64,000 nt of DNA from Rummeliibacillus sp044763875 (GTDB lineage Bacteria; Bacillota; Bacilli; Bacillales_A; Planococcaceae): assembly GCF_044763875.1 (NCBI RefSeq), contig NZ_JBIWGZ010000004.1, positions 372,001 to 436,000 on the forward strand, given 5' to 3'. This document shows, piece after piece, positions 46,626 through 55,001 of this stretch. A model generated the notes under the pieces. The model worked only from the letters and a program-made list of their open reading frames with translations, was not told the DNA's origin and ran no database searches. Every line of letters starts with the position of its first letter. Position 1 is the stretch's first letter. The translations under genes and the position numbers were made by a program.

Positions 46626-47171
46626 ATGAAATTGAAAAAATTCTTAATTTTTGCTTTAACTGCCTTTCTAGCAACCATGACTCTAGCAACAGTACAATCT
46701 TCAGAAGTACAAGCAAAGAATCTTGACTTCGAGTATAAGCATAAAACAACATCTGATTACATCATAAGAGAAATGAAGGCGCAAAAGAATTACACATCTG
46801 CAAGAATTTCATCCGATTCAAAGTATGAAAAACGTTTTTATGCTAGTAATAAACGTATTTATGGTTCAGGTTATGTTGTTTTGAAAAAGAACCAAACAGT
46901 AACTCTACAAGGGGTAAAGGTATCAGTTAAAGATGGTTACTTTGTAACCCCAGGTCAGACTAAGAAAGTCAGCAAGGTTATGAAAAATACAAATAAAGTG
47001 TTTTTCGAGGATAAGTTAGTAAGTAACAGCATTGTTGTAAAAGGTGGGGTAACATACTTAAACGGTAAGAAACTTACTGGTTCAATGAATCATAAGTCTG
47101 TGCATAACAAAGATATATCCCTGGATTTTTACAACGGTAGAGTACTAAGAGTACAAGAAACATACTTTTAA
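46626..47171 (+). CDS. Secreted protein of unknown function
   Basis: 181 residues with a Sec signal peptide (MKLKKFLIFALTAFLATMTL...VQAKN). The mature part is basic and beta-rich, with KKNQTVTLQGVKVSVKDGYF, SIVVKGGVTYLNGKKLTGSM and a C-terminal NGRVLRVQETYF. AAGGGG lies 9 bases before the ATG. It follows a broken relative. The KLTGS element also appears in that relic, suggesting a small family of exported proteins in this locus. Function unknown. Confidence 0.7.
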   Translation: MKLKKFLIFALTAFLATMTLATVQSSEVQAKNLDFEYKHKTTSDYIIREMKAQKNYTSARISSDSKYEKRFYASNKRIYGSGYVVLKKNQTVTLQGVKVSVKDGYFVTPGQTKKVSKVMKNTNKVFFEDKLVSNSIVVKGGVTYLNGKKLTGSMNHKSVHNKDISLDFYNGRVLRVQETYF

Positions 47172-47206
47172 ATCGTTTACCTAGAACAAAGAAAGAAGAT
47201 AAGACA

Positions 47207-47395
47207 ATGGCTAGTATAATCATTGTAGATGATGCTTTATTCATGCGTATACTGTTAAAAGACTTAACAAAAGCAGGTCATACAGTAGTATCTGAAGCTT
47301 CGAATGGAAAGGAAGCAGTCGAAAACTACAAAAAGGTAAAATCCGACTTAGTAACAATGGATATTACTATGTCTGACATGGAATCTTGTTTATAA
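47207..47395 (+). pseudogene. Truncated CheY-like response regulator
   Basis: 62 residues: MASIIIVDDALFMRILLKDL, NGKEAVENYKKVKSDLVTMD and ITMSDMESCL-stop. The acidic pocket (DD), the phospho-Asp (TMD) and the first half of a CheY-like receiver are present. Everything after beta-3, including the conserved Thr and Lys, is missing. AAAGAAGA lies before the ATG. It is probably a dead fragment of a CheY relative. Confidence 0.75.
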
Positions 47396-48025
47396 TACTA
47401 GACTAATTGTGAAAATATCTAGTTATTTCATTTTTGGGATTTTATATTGTTTTACAAAGAGAATTATTAACTTCTATTATTGACTCTTTTGTAGGATTAG
47501 TAATATTTTTGATAGTTTTCAAGATTTTAATAAAAAACACTCCTAAATAATTAAAAAGTATGGTGCCAGGCACTCACAGAATTTACGTCATTTATCTGTT
47601 TGAGTATCTGGCACCTTTATGCTTTTGAGAATAAGGATTAATAGTACTCTTTTTATTTAATTTTTCTGATCCAGGAATTCAGTTTTATTTTTGTATATTC
47701 CTCGATTCAATGTTTATAGAATCTGGCGACATTTAAACAATTGTCTCTGGTAAAGGGGAAGTTATCCAATACAATACAGCAACTGATCATGTTCCCGGCT
47801 AATGGTTAATAGTAAAAAAAACTTTTTATCAACAAATTTATAATATTTAGTCTTCAATATATTATTGAGACGTGCAAAACCATCATCCGATACATCAAGT
47901 TGTGAAACATCGAAGTGACAATGTATCTATAACTAAAACGATTATAGAAAGTTAGTTATTGCCAATTAATGAAACTTATAGGTCATTAAGAACGTACAAT
48001 TATTAGAGAAAGGAAGGGGATTGGA
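47396..48025. other. Intergenic with a membrane-protein fragment and a repeat
   Basis: A frame ending near 47549 reads ELLTSIIDSFVGLVIFLIVF then KILIKNTPK-stop, a helix without a start. The GGTGCCAG repeat follows. No other gene seen. Confidence 0.4.
47558..47615. repeat. Interspersed GGTGCCAG motif, copy 2, as an inverted repeat
   Basis: 47558-47584 matches 28141-28167 (26/27). Here the motif also pairs with its own inverse: GGTGCCAGGCACTCA (47562-47576) against TGAGTATCTGGCACC (47601-47615), 13 of 15 positions. This is the fuller form of the element. Confidence 0.7.
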
Positions 48026-48439
48026 ATGTATTTTCCATCAAAAAAAGATTTATGGATATATCCTATCAATTGGGGTTGTATAATTGCTTGCTTTACTCCA
48101 TTTTTTATAGGAAGAGACTATGGAGCACTTTTTTTCACTATACCTTTTGCAATCCTGTTAGTTTGGAGTTGGTTTACAACAGGATATAAAGTTAATAACG
48201 AATTACTAATTATCCGAAATGGCCCGATAAAAAAGAAAATTCCAATAAAAGATATTAAAAAAATTACAAAAACACAAAATCCGTTAGCATCTTCCGCACT
48301 TTCGATTGATAGGCTTGAAATAACTTATGGCTCTGATTTTGGAATGGCACTCGTTTCTCCAAAGGATAAACAAAAATTTGCATCTTTGCTAAAAAGTATT
48401 AATCCACAAATTGAGGTTAATAACAATATAAATCAATGA
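48026..48439 (+). CDS. PH-domain membrane protein (YdbS/bPH-like)
   Basis: 137 residues. Two membrane helices lie at about 13-32 and 34-52 (INWGCIIACFTPFFIG, ALFFTIPFAILLVW). A bacterial PH-like domain follows at about 55-130: GYKVNNELLIIRNGPIKKKI, PIKDIKKITKTQNPLASSAL and ISPKDKQKF-type end. The pattern matches small bPH2 proteins. Role unknown. AAGGAAGGGG precedes the ATG. Confidence 0.75.
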   Translation: MYFPSKKDLWIYPINWGCIIACFTPFFIGRDYGALFFTIPFAILLVWSWFTTGYKVNNELLIIRNGPIKKKIPIKDIKKITKTQNPLASSALSIDRLEITYGSDFGMALVSPKDKQKFASLLKSINPQIEVNNNINQ

Positions 48440-48578
48440 GTGTTAGAGTGATTTCGGAAAATCACTCTATTTTTAGCCCAATTAACAACAATTATTTAAA
48501 ATAGCCCATTAGTAAGACAAATGAACAATTATTTAATAAAATGGATAATAGATTAACTACTTTTGTAGGAGGACTACT

Positions 48579-49145
48579 ATGGTAAACTTAACAGAATATC
48601 TGTACGAAAAGATAAAACCGATTATTGAAAGTTGGAATGAGGAAGGAATATATGCATTATCTTTTTTTGTATATACAAATGAAGTTTCAGATAATATCCC
48701 TACTTTTGCAATCAGTTATAATACTGAGGAAGATTGTGAGTATAGTTCACAGCTCAGTGAGGAGAGATGGAATTACGCCTTTTGGAGACAAGATGAAAAT
48801 GAGATTATTGGTGATGAAGAATCAACAAACATTTTATTACAATGGTTTAAGGAAAATGGCATAAAGGATATTGGGTACGAGGACGAATCATTAATGTATG
48901 ATGAGGATCAAAATTACATAGGAAAAGGACCAAACGGTTATTATGAGCTATTACAGGTAGTTTCTAATGTAGCGAAAAAATTACACGACAATAAAGTTAT
49001 AATTAATACTTTTAATAGAGAACTGCCCATAATTATTCACGATTTGGAATATTCTTGGTTATCAGAAGAAACAACGAAAAATGGAAACCCTAATGGAATA
49101 GCCGAGATATTCTTGGATGCATTACGCCAAGAATTTCCAGAGTAA
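48579..49145 (+). CDS. DUF4303-like protein, possible immunity protein
   Basis: 188 residues, acidic, soluble: LYEKIKPIIESWNEEGIYAL, SFFVYTNEVSDNIPTFAISY and NTEEDCEYSSQLSEERWNYA, the DUF4303 pattern. These often occur beside polymorphic toxins. AGGAGGACTACT precedes the ATG. It lies in the same accessory region as the acidic paralogues, but no toxin is adjacent. Two terminators follow. Confidence 0.6.
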   Translation: MVNLTEYLYEKIKPIIESWNEEGIYALSFFVYTNEVSDNIPTFAISYNTEEDCEYSSQLSEERWNYAFWRQDENEIIGDEESTNILLQWFKENGIKDIGYEDESLMYDEDQNYIGKGPNGYYELLQVVSNVAKKLHDNKVIINTFNRELPIIIHDLEYSWLSEETTKNGNPNGIAEIFLDALRQEFPE

Positions 49146-49222
49146 ATTCTTGTATGTAATGAACTTAATTTATATTCTTATTGGTACATGATTTACTGTT
49201 GCGTGGGAAGGGTAATTGGTGT

Positions 49223-49269
49223 AGACGATGCTGTCTAAATGATTTTTGATTTAGATAGCGTCTTTTTTA
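49223..49269 (+). terminator. Terminator after the DUF4303-like gene
   Basis: AGACG...TCTAAAT pairs with ATTTAGA...CGTCT, with a small internal loop, then TTTTTT. Confidence 0.8.
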
Positions 49270-49380
49270 TCAGACATACAAGTTGCACTAACTACAATTT
49301 TATATTTTCCATGGTTTATTTATATACAAGGAAGATCAAATTAATGAAGTAAAAATAGTTTTAAGAAATTTATAATTGAT

Positions 49381-49428
49381 AAGGTCTAAGTATACGCCAA
49401 CACTGTATATTTAGGCCTTATTTTTTTA
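49381..49428 (+). terminator. Second terminator insulating the leader segment
   Basis: AAGGTCTAAGTATAC/GTATATTTAGGCCTT, 15 pairs with two G-U, then ATTTTTTT. It lies just before leader copy B. Confidence 0.82.
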
Positions 49429-49432
49429 TGTA

Positions 49433-49802
49433 TAAATACTACAACAATTTACCTAATTTAAAGAAACATATCCTAAACTGAGAACTGTGAAGGGTATGTG
49501 TCACAGTATGAAAATGAAGGGGAGAAGTTTCCAATCTTCACTTGATTAATGAGCTAACCAAATTCCTACAATGCTAATTAGGGATTTAGCAGGATTTTTT
49601 AGTTAATATATAATACGAAAAAACTAAATTTAAATTTCGGATTTAAAAGTGAATAGGAGGATATTTCTATTTTATAATCCGTATTCAGTAAATTTTTCCT
49701 GTTTTAGTGATGTTAAGTAACTTGTTGGGTTTATTATGGTAATATAAAATCTCAATGATAAATATTGGATAATATTGATGAGAAAAGGATGATAAAAAGT
49801 TT
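49433..49802 (+). repeat. 370-base conserved leader/promoter segment, copy B
   Basis: Partner of 45965-46314. Blocks kept in both: GGGTATGTGTCACAGTATGA, TGATTAATGAGCTAACCAAA, a GCTAA/TTAGC hairpin followed by GGATTTTTTAGTT, TAATATATAATACGAAAAAA and TGTTGGG..TATGGTAATATAAA. Copy B has a ~25-base insertion after 49626. It leads to the intact gene at 49803. Conservation over a long untranslated stretch suggests function as a promoter plus regulated leader. Confidence 0.75.
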
Positions 49803-50417
49803 ATGAAACAACGAAGTAAGAAATTCACAAAAAGTATCGTTATGTCAATGGTCCTTGCATGTACCTTAGTATATGGGACAGTAGGAGCTTCAGCGGCAAG
49901 TAACGCTACATCCACAAGTAAAGCGGTTAAAACAGCAAGTACTACACCGGTAGTTTCAAAAAAAGGAGTAATCACTTTACCTAAGAAATTTAGTACAAAA
50001 ACAGTTAAGAGCGAATTAAAACCAGAAGCTGCAAAACTAATCAAAATTTACGGTACTTCTTTAGGTGACGGAAACACAGATAATTTTAAAGCATATGCGA
50101 AAAAACACTTAGTAGCCAAAACACATACTAACTATATGCTTGGATATGGTTATTCGTTGGATAAGTACAAATCTAAAGTAAAAGGGACTCGTAAAGCGAA
50201 TTCAAAAGCAGAAATTGCAAACTATTCAAAGGCTGTAAAAAAAGTCACAACATCTCAAATAAGAAATGAAGATTCTTATGTTGGTACTGGATTTGCAACT
50301 TTTGAGTTTTCTTTCCAACCAAAAAACTATAGCCCAATGAACAGAATCTATGTTTATTTGAAATTTAACCAATTATCAAATGGAAAGTATGTACTAGAAA
50401 CTATCAGCTATTTTTAA
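49803..50417 (+). CDS. Secreted protein of unknown function
   Basis: 204 residues with a clear signal peptide, MKQRSKKFTKSIVMSMVLAC...GASAAS. A Ser/Thr/Lys linker (NATSTSKAVKTAS) precedes a mature domain from ~55: VITLPKKFSTKTVKSELKPE, then LIKIYGTSLGDGNTDNFKAY and an aromatic C-terminal half (GTGFATFEFSFQPKNYSPMN...KYVLETISYF). The end of the preceding sequence has GGATGATAAAAAG as a weak binding site. Paralogous starts survive at 37147 and 46315 as relics. Function unknown. Confidence 0.72.
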   Translation: MKQRSKKFTKSIVMSMVLACTLVYGTVGASAASNATSTSKAVKTASTTPVVSKKGVITLPKKFSTKTVKSELKPEAAKLIKIYGTSLGDGNTDNFKAYAKKHLVAKTHTNYMLGYGYSLDKYKSKVKGTRKANSKAEIANYSKAVKKVTTSQIRNEDSYVGTGFATFEFSFQPKNYSPMNRIYVYLKFNQLSNGKYVLETISYF

Positions 50418-50583
50418 GTCAGGCGATTGTTTGAGGATAGTGCCAGGAACTATAGAGGCATGTCTTTAACTAATGAAGAAAAAGCCGTGCATGTGATCAT
50501 TCTGAAGACTTTCTAAGATTTTTTGCAAAGCAGATTAAATAAGTATCAGTAAAATTATTATTGTTATAAGTTTTAATGGATAG

Positions 50584-50624
50584 AAGAGTTAACGAAAAGA
50601 TAAGTTTTTCGTTAACTCTTTTTC
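50584..50624 (+). terminator. Terminator downstream of the secreted protein
   Basis: AAGAGTTAACGAAAA pairs with TTTTCGTTAACTCTT, then TTTT. It lies 165 bases after the stop. Confidence 0.85.
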
Positions 50625-50637
50625 AAACTTTCTCTTT

Positions 50638-50772
50638 CTATTCTTTATCTTTAGGGGATTCAACCATATCTGGAGGAACTATTGTAATAGCAATTTTATA
50701 ATGCTGTCTATCTTGTTTAGAGAGATTGTTATTTAAAAATTCGACCAAGGGGATGTGATTGTTTAATCAGGA
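50638..50772 (-). pseudogene. C-terminal fragment of an unknown protein
   Basis: Minus-strand frame without a start: NNHIPLVEFLNNNLSKQDRQ, then HYKIAITIVPPDMVESPKDK-E-stop. Protein-like composition but no intact N-terminus and no family recognised. Confidence 0.35.
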
Positions 50773-50863
50773 ATACTTTTTAAGTTTATCATTTACCTAT
50801 CCTCACCTTTTCAATTTGACTGAATAAATTAGGTAACATATAAGAGCTTAGGGGTGGATGAAG

Positions 50864-51487
50864 ATGATTTATTATTGTCCTTACTGTATTCAATTGATCG
50901 ACTATGCAACAAGAAATAACACGACGATCATTGATGAATGGAATTGCGTTCTTGCTCCGCCTCCGCCTAAGCTGCAATTTGTCACTGTTGACCCGAAAAC
51001 AAGCGCACTGCTCGTTTTAGATATGGAAGCGACGATATGTAATAATCCTCGCTGTATTGCATCCATCTCAAATATCAAACCGTTACTGACGAAAAGCCGT
51101 GAACGGGGCATGTTAGTTGTCTATAGTCTTACACATAATGGAAATGCCTCAGATATTGTTCCTCAGCTTTCTCCCTTGCCCAATGAACCTGTTGTGAAAT
51201 CAAACGTTGATAAATTTTATGAAACCGATCTCGATCAAATCCTAAAAGAGAACGGCATAAAAACCGTAATCGTTACCGGTTATGCCGCAAATGGTGCAGT
51301 CCTGCATACAGCGACAAGCGCTGCTTTTCGGGGATATCATGTCATTGTTCCTGTTGACGGAATTTCAGCATTTAATCCTTATGCCGAACAGTATACATCT
51401 TGGCATATGTTGAATAGTCCGGGGACCCGGAACAATGCCGTTTTAACCAAAAGTGATTGGATACAATTCGGTTGTCCTTATCAGTGA
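50864..51487 (+). CDS. Isochorismatase-like hydrolase lacking the catalytic Cys
   Basis: 207 residues. A short N-terminal segment (MIYYCPYCIQLIDYATRN) carries a C-x2-C that looks like half of a zinc ribbon. The isochorismatase fold follows from ~38: SALLVLDME with the usual Asp, VVYSLTH, then VIVTGYAANGAVLHTA. In cysteine-hydrolase members the residue before VLHTA is the nucleophile Cys; here it is Ala. So it is either inactive or works like the Cys-less isochorismatases. ATG 50864 is preferred, since AGGGG ends about 9 bases before it. Flanked by its own terminator. Confidence 0.8.
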   Translation: MIYYCPYCIQLIDYATRNNTTIIDEWNCVLAPPPPKLQFVTVDPKTSALLVLDMEATICNNPRCIASISNIKPLLTKSRERGMLVVYSLTHNGNASDIVPQLSPLPNEPVVKSNVDKFYETDLDQILKENGIKTVIVTGYAANGAVLHTATSAAFRGYHVIVPVDGISAFNPYAEQYTSWHMLNSPGTRNNAVLTKSDWIQFGCPYQ

Positions 51488-51578
51488 TCCTATTTCACAA
51501 TCAATTTATAAATATTTCCTAAAGATAGAAAATAATCAAACTTTTTTATGAATATCAAACTTAAATCTGTTGAATAAG

Positions 51579-51617
51579 AATCCCTTTTGATCAATCTTTT
51601 TTCAAAAGGGATTTTTC
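51579..51617 (+). terminator. Terminator, member of a shared-loop hairpin family
   Basis: AATCCCTTTTGA/TCAAAAGGGATT around TCAATCTTTTT, then TTTC. The same loop occurs in hairpins at 54739-54776 (opposite strand) and 62673-62707 with different stems. Confidence 0.82.
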
Positions 51618-51728
51618 AAATTTATCGTGAAATATGGGTTTGTCTAGGTCCACAAAGAGAGCTACTTTGAATGACCAAAGGAATAATTTGGGTTTTTATT
51701 GTTCCAAAGGCTTCCCGCACTTTTCAAA

Positions 51729-52931
51729 TTATTCTACTAAGTTTTCTGTCAATTGTTTTTCTTTCCACACGAATGTAATACCGAGGCCAATGACCATAAT
51801 AACAGCTGCGAAAAGGTAAGGGTAGTGGATGTTTACGTCAAATAGTATTCCGCCTAACATTGGTCCGATGATATTTCCTAAGCTCGTATAGGTTGAGTTC
51901 ATTCCAGCAATAAATCCTTGTTCGTTACCGGCAGTTTTTGATAAAAATGTCGTCAATGCCGGACGAAGCAAGTCAAATGCGAGGAAGATAAAGCAAGTTA
52001 CCACCAACACTGCCCAAAAGCCAGAGATTACGGTGGACGTAACCGCTAATATTGCACCTGCAATTAAACATAATTGGATCAATTTCTTTTCACCGAGTTT
52101 ATCGACCATTTTTCCAAACATAAATATTTGTACAATAACACCGAAGATTGAGCTTATTGTAATAATGGCTGCAATGTCCTTCGGCGTGAAGCCGAATTTA
52201 TGATCAGAAAATAGGCTGAAAACAGTTTCATATGCAGATAAACCGAAGGCGAGTACAAATACAATGATAAATGGAATGAAATAAAGTGGATTAAGTGATT
52301 TTTTTAAATCGTTTATAAAGCTTGTTTGCTTGGTTTTAGCAGAAATCTCTGCAAGCTGTTCCTTCGTTAGCGGCTCTTTTAAAATGAATATTGATGAAAT
52401 GCATGCTAAAAAGGCAATGGCAGCCGCAAAGAAGAAGGGCATGCGTATACCGTATTCAGCAATAAAGCCACCAAAGCCAGGTCCTATAATAAAGCCAGTA
52501 CTAATGGCGGCAGAAATATAACCCATCGCTTTTGGTCGTTCCTGAACTGATGTAATATCTGCAACATATGCAGTAACACCTGGCATAATAAAGGCGGCAC
52601 TAATTCCCCCTAACATTCTTGATAGATAAAGCACCGATACATGCGTGCCTAAACCAAAGATAAGTTCTGAAATACCAAAAAGGAATAAACCAATTGTGAT
52701 GATTTTCTTCCTGCCATAACGGTCAACCCAACGACCTGCGAGTGGTGACATAAGTAGTTGTGCCACCGCAAATACGGCGACAAGATTACCCATCGTTTTT
52801 CCTGATAAATGCATGATATTCATAAATGATGGCATAACTGGAATGATGAGACCAACTCCGAGAAATGCAATGAATATATTGCTTAGAAGAATAATTAATA
52901 TCGACTTTTGTTCTTTTATTGTTTTTTTCAT
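51729..52931 (-). CDS. MFS multidrug-efflux-type transporter
   Basis: 400 residues, 12 membrane helices. The N-terminus (ILLSNIFIAFLGVGLIIPVM) and motif A (GRWVDRYGRKK, between TM2 and TM3) are of the Bmr/NorA DHA1 class. Motif C lies near GFIIGPGFGGFIAEYGIR in TM5, typical of proton-drug antiporters. It likely exports hydrophobic drugs or a metabolite. AAAGAGAT precedes the ATG. It lies behind DedA and MarR genes on the same strand, so MarR may control it. Confidence 0.88.
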   Translation of the reverse strand: MKKTIKEQKSILIILLSNIFIAFLGVGLIIPVMPSFMNIMHLSGKTMGNLVAVFAVAQLLMSPLAGRWVDRYGRKKIITIGLFLFGISELIFGLGTHVSVLYLSRMLGGISAAFIMPGVTAYVADITSVQERPKAMGYISAAISTGFIIGPGFGGFIAEYGIRMPFFFAAAIAFLACISSIFILKEPLTKEQLAEISAKTKQTSFINDLKKSLNPLYFIPFIIVFVLAFGLSAYETVFSLFSDHKFGFTPKDIAAIITISSIFGVIVQIFMFGKMVDKLGEKKLIQLCLIAGAILAVTSTVISGFWAVLVVTCFIFLAFDLLRPALTTFLSKTAGNEQGFIAGMNSTYTSLGNIIGPMLGGILFDVNIHYPYLFAAVIMVIGLGITFVWKEKQLTENLVE

Positions 52932-53029
52932 GTATTAACATCTCTTTCTATTAGAATAATTGATGTGAAATACCTCTCCAAAATACTGTCAAAGAGGCTT
53001 CTAATTTTTTACATAGAATGGGTTCCAAA

Positions 53030-53635
53030 TTAATTTGAGCTTTGTACAAATAAACGTTTCAATTGTTTACGGAATCGGATAATAGCTACAATTATGATAC
53101 CGCCAAAAACAATCTTCCCGATGTGTTGTCCAATCATACTAAAGACATACTGCATTTTATCACCTAACCAGTAACCACCAATTAAGAAGAACGATACCCA
53201 AAACAGAGCCCCTGAAAAAATTATTATTGCAAAACGGCGAAATGATAAATTGATTATTCCTACAAAATATCCCGTAAAATGCCTTACGCCTGGTATGAAG
53301 AATGCAATAAAAAGGAGGAAATATCCATATTTATCAAACCACATTTTCGTTAAATCGATTTTTCTCTGTGTTAAAAACACATACTTTCCATACTTTTGTA
53401 TAAACGGCATACCAAGTTTATTACCTAGAAAGTACTGAATAGTCATTCCAACACATGTCCCAATACACGATAGTAGAATTAATAACAGTAAGTTTAAGTC
53501 TCCTGTATGTACTAAATACCCTGCATAAACTAATGTTGGCTCCCCTGGAAATGGAAGAGCGATATATTCTAACATCAATCCAACTAATACAATAAAATAT
53601 CCATGCTGTTGAAATAGTTCATAAATCCATTCCAT
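53030..53635 (-). CDS. DedA-family membrane protein
   Basis: 201 residues, DedA/SNARE-associated fold, implicated in flipping polyprenyl phosphate or phospholipids across the membrane. Features: LEYIALPFPGEPTLVYAGYL with the conserved E-x4-P-x-P-G-E, then GMTIQYFLGNKLG, and the FFIPGVRHFTGYFVGI motif with the essential Arg. GGAGTGATAAC precedes ATG 53635; a longer upstream frame has no binding site. Confidence 0.9.
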   Translation of the reverse strand: MEWIYELFQQHGYFIVLVGLMLEYIALPFPGEPTLVYAGYLVHTGDLNLLLLILLSCIGTCVGMTIQYFLGNKLGMPFIQKYGKYVFLTQRKIDLTKMWFDKYGYFLLFIAFFIPGVRHFTGYFVGIINLSFRRFAIIIFSGALFWVSFFLIGGYWLGDKMQYVFSMIGQHIGKIVFGGIIIVAIIRFRKQLKRLFVQSSN

Positions 53636-53847
53636 GTTATCACTCCAAAGGTTCCTTTTTTTATCGTAGAACTTCCAATTTCTTAACAATCGTATTTGGT
53701 GTTTCCCATTCATCACGATCGAAATCTGAAATAGATACTTCAATATCTAAACGTTTGCAAGTCACATGGTAAAGGTTTATTTTCTAGAACTGCACCACTG
53801 TTTAAATATAGTTCATTCTATTTTGCAAATTTTAATTCCATTTGTAA

Positions 53848-54270
53848 TTATTCAATAGCTTCTTTTGTTAGTATTTTTAACATTTTTTCAAATTGTTCTA
53901 TTTCCTCTGCGGTACATCTGTTTTTCAAATTTGTAATAATTTTATTAATAAAATTATCATTAAGAGAGTAATACTCCATAAATTTATCTGTTACTTGGAG
54001 GTAATATACACGTTTATCTTTTTCGTCATTGAATTTTGTAAGATACCCTTTTTTAATCAATTTGTTGATTCTATATGTTGCATTCGGCTGTGATATATTA
54101 AAAAACTCTGCAAGCTCGCTATAGGTAGGTTTTTTTAAGAAATATACAACTTCAAGGCATGCCATTTCTACAGCGCTTAAATTTTCAATCTCAACTTGGC
54201 CATGAGCGGTTTTTTTATAAAAATTCATAGTAATTTTCATATACAAATCTTCAAAGAGTTCATCCAACAC
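53848..54270 (-). CDS. MarR-family transcriptional regulator
   Basis: 140-residue dimeric winged-helix protein. The HTH spans ~52-80 (KPTYSELAEFFNISQPNATY), then RINKLIKKGYLTKFNDEKDK with the wing (DKRVYYLQVT). Helices at both ends form the dimer interface. AAAGGAG lies 7 bases before the ATG. It is upstream of the DedA and MFS genes on the same strand and may regulate them or lipid synthesis; the ligand is unknown. Confidence 0.88.
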   Translation of the reverse strand: MLDELFEDLYMKITMNFYKKTAHGQVEIENLSAVEMACLEVVYFLKKPTYSELAEFFNISQPNATYRINKLIKKGYLTKFNDEKDKRVYYLQVTDKFMEYYSLNDNFINKIITNLKNRCTAEEIEQFEKMLKILTKEAIE

Positions 54271-55001
54271 ATTATTTTCTCCTTTCTGTAATAAAGTTAA
54301 AAAAATTTAATTAAAATATTTTAAGTTTATGTTAAATCAAATAAATTTCATTGTCAAATGTTATGAAAATACTACTGAAATACTGTAAAAAGGTTGATTG
54401 CAGAAGATATGAACCTAATGTTACCCATGTAGTAATAATTGAAGCGGAAGGTAGCGATAAAAATCTTTTGTATTATCTGATGCATTTCCAAGCAGGGAAG
54501 GGAAGGACCGGAAAAAACAGTGGAACTATAAGAGGATATATGTGAGCTTAGAAGAAGGTTCTAGGCACTCACAGAATTATTTTAGGATCTAGTATTGACA
54601 AGTCATTTAAACGTTTGAATATTATAAGGCGTATTTAAGTGAGAACTTATTTGAGTTCGTTAATATTTCGCATATGCTTGTTTAAAACAAAGTTTGATTA
54701 AGAAAGTGTCACGAACGTTGATTTTGTAATAGAATAAGCCCTTTTATTTTGAAAAAAGATTGATCAAAATAAGAGGACTACGTTTTTCTATATAATTCAT
54801 TTTTAATACAAAGTTTGTTTTACAATTTTTTATAAACACTACATCTTTTTTGTAATCTAAGCTAAGATGCTTTCTTTATAAGAATAATATAGCTACCGGA
54901 TTATCGACTAGATACCTAGCAAAAAACTATCATTATCAATGCATAATCAAAAAGTAAATTTAGCGAAAAGGGAATAAAGATGTAAAGAAACTTTAAACCA
55001 C
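54271..55001. other. Intergenic with two interspersed repeats
   Basis: Contains GGTTCTAGGCACTCACAGAA (54557-54576), a diverged copy of the GGTGCCAG motif, and a shared-loop hairpin at 54739-54776. A 64-codon frame at 54351 has no binding site and no recognisable content. Confidence 0.45.
54739..54776 (-). repeat. Hairpin with the shared GATCAATC-T(6)-C loop, inverted copy
   Basis: On the minus strand CTCTTATTTTGA/TCAAAATAAAAGG surrounds TCAATCTTTTT. Loop and closing base pairs match those at 51579-51617 and 62673-62707; the outer stem differs but still pairs. Confidence 0.6.

Noticed and set aside
54351..54545. 64-codon ORF
   Set aside because: No upstream binding site and low-complexity content in a repeat-bearing gap.
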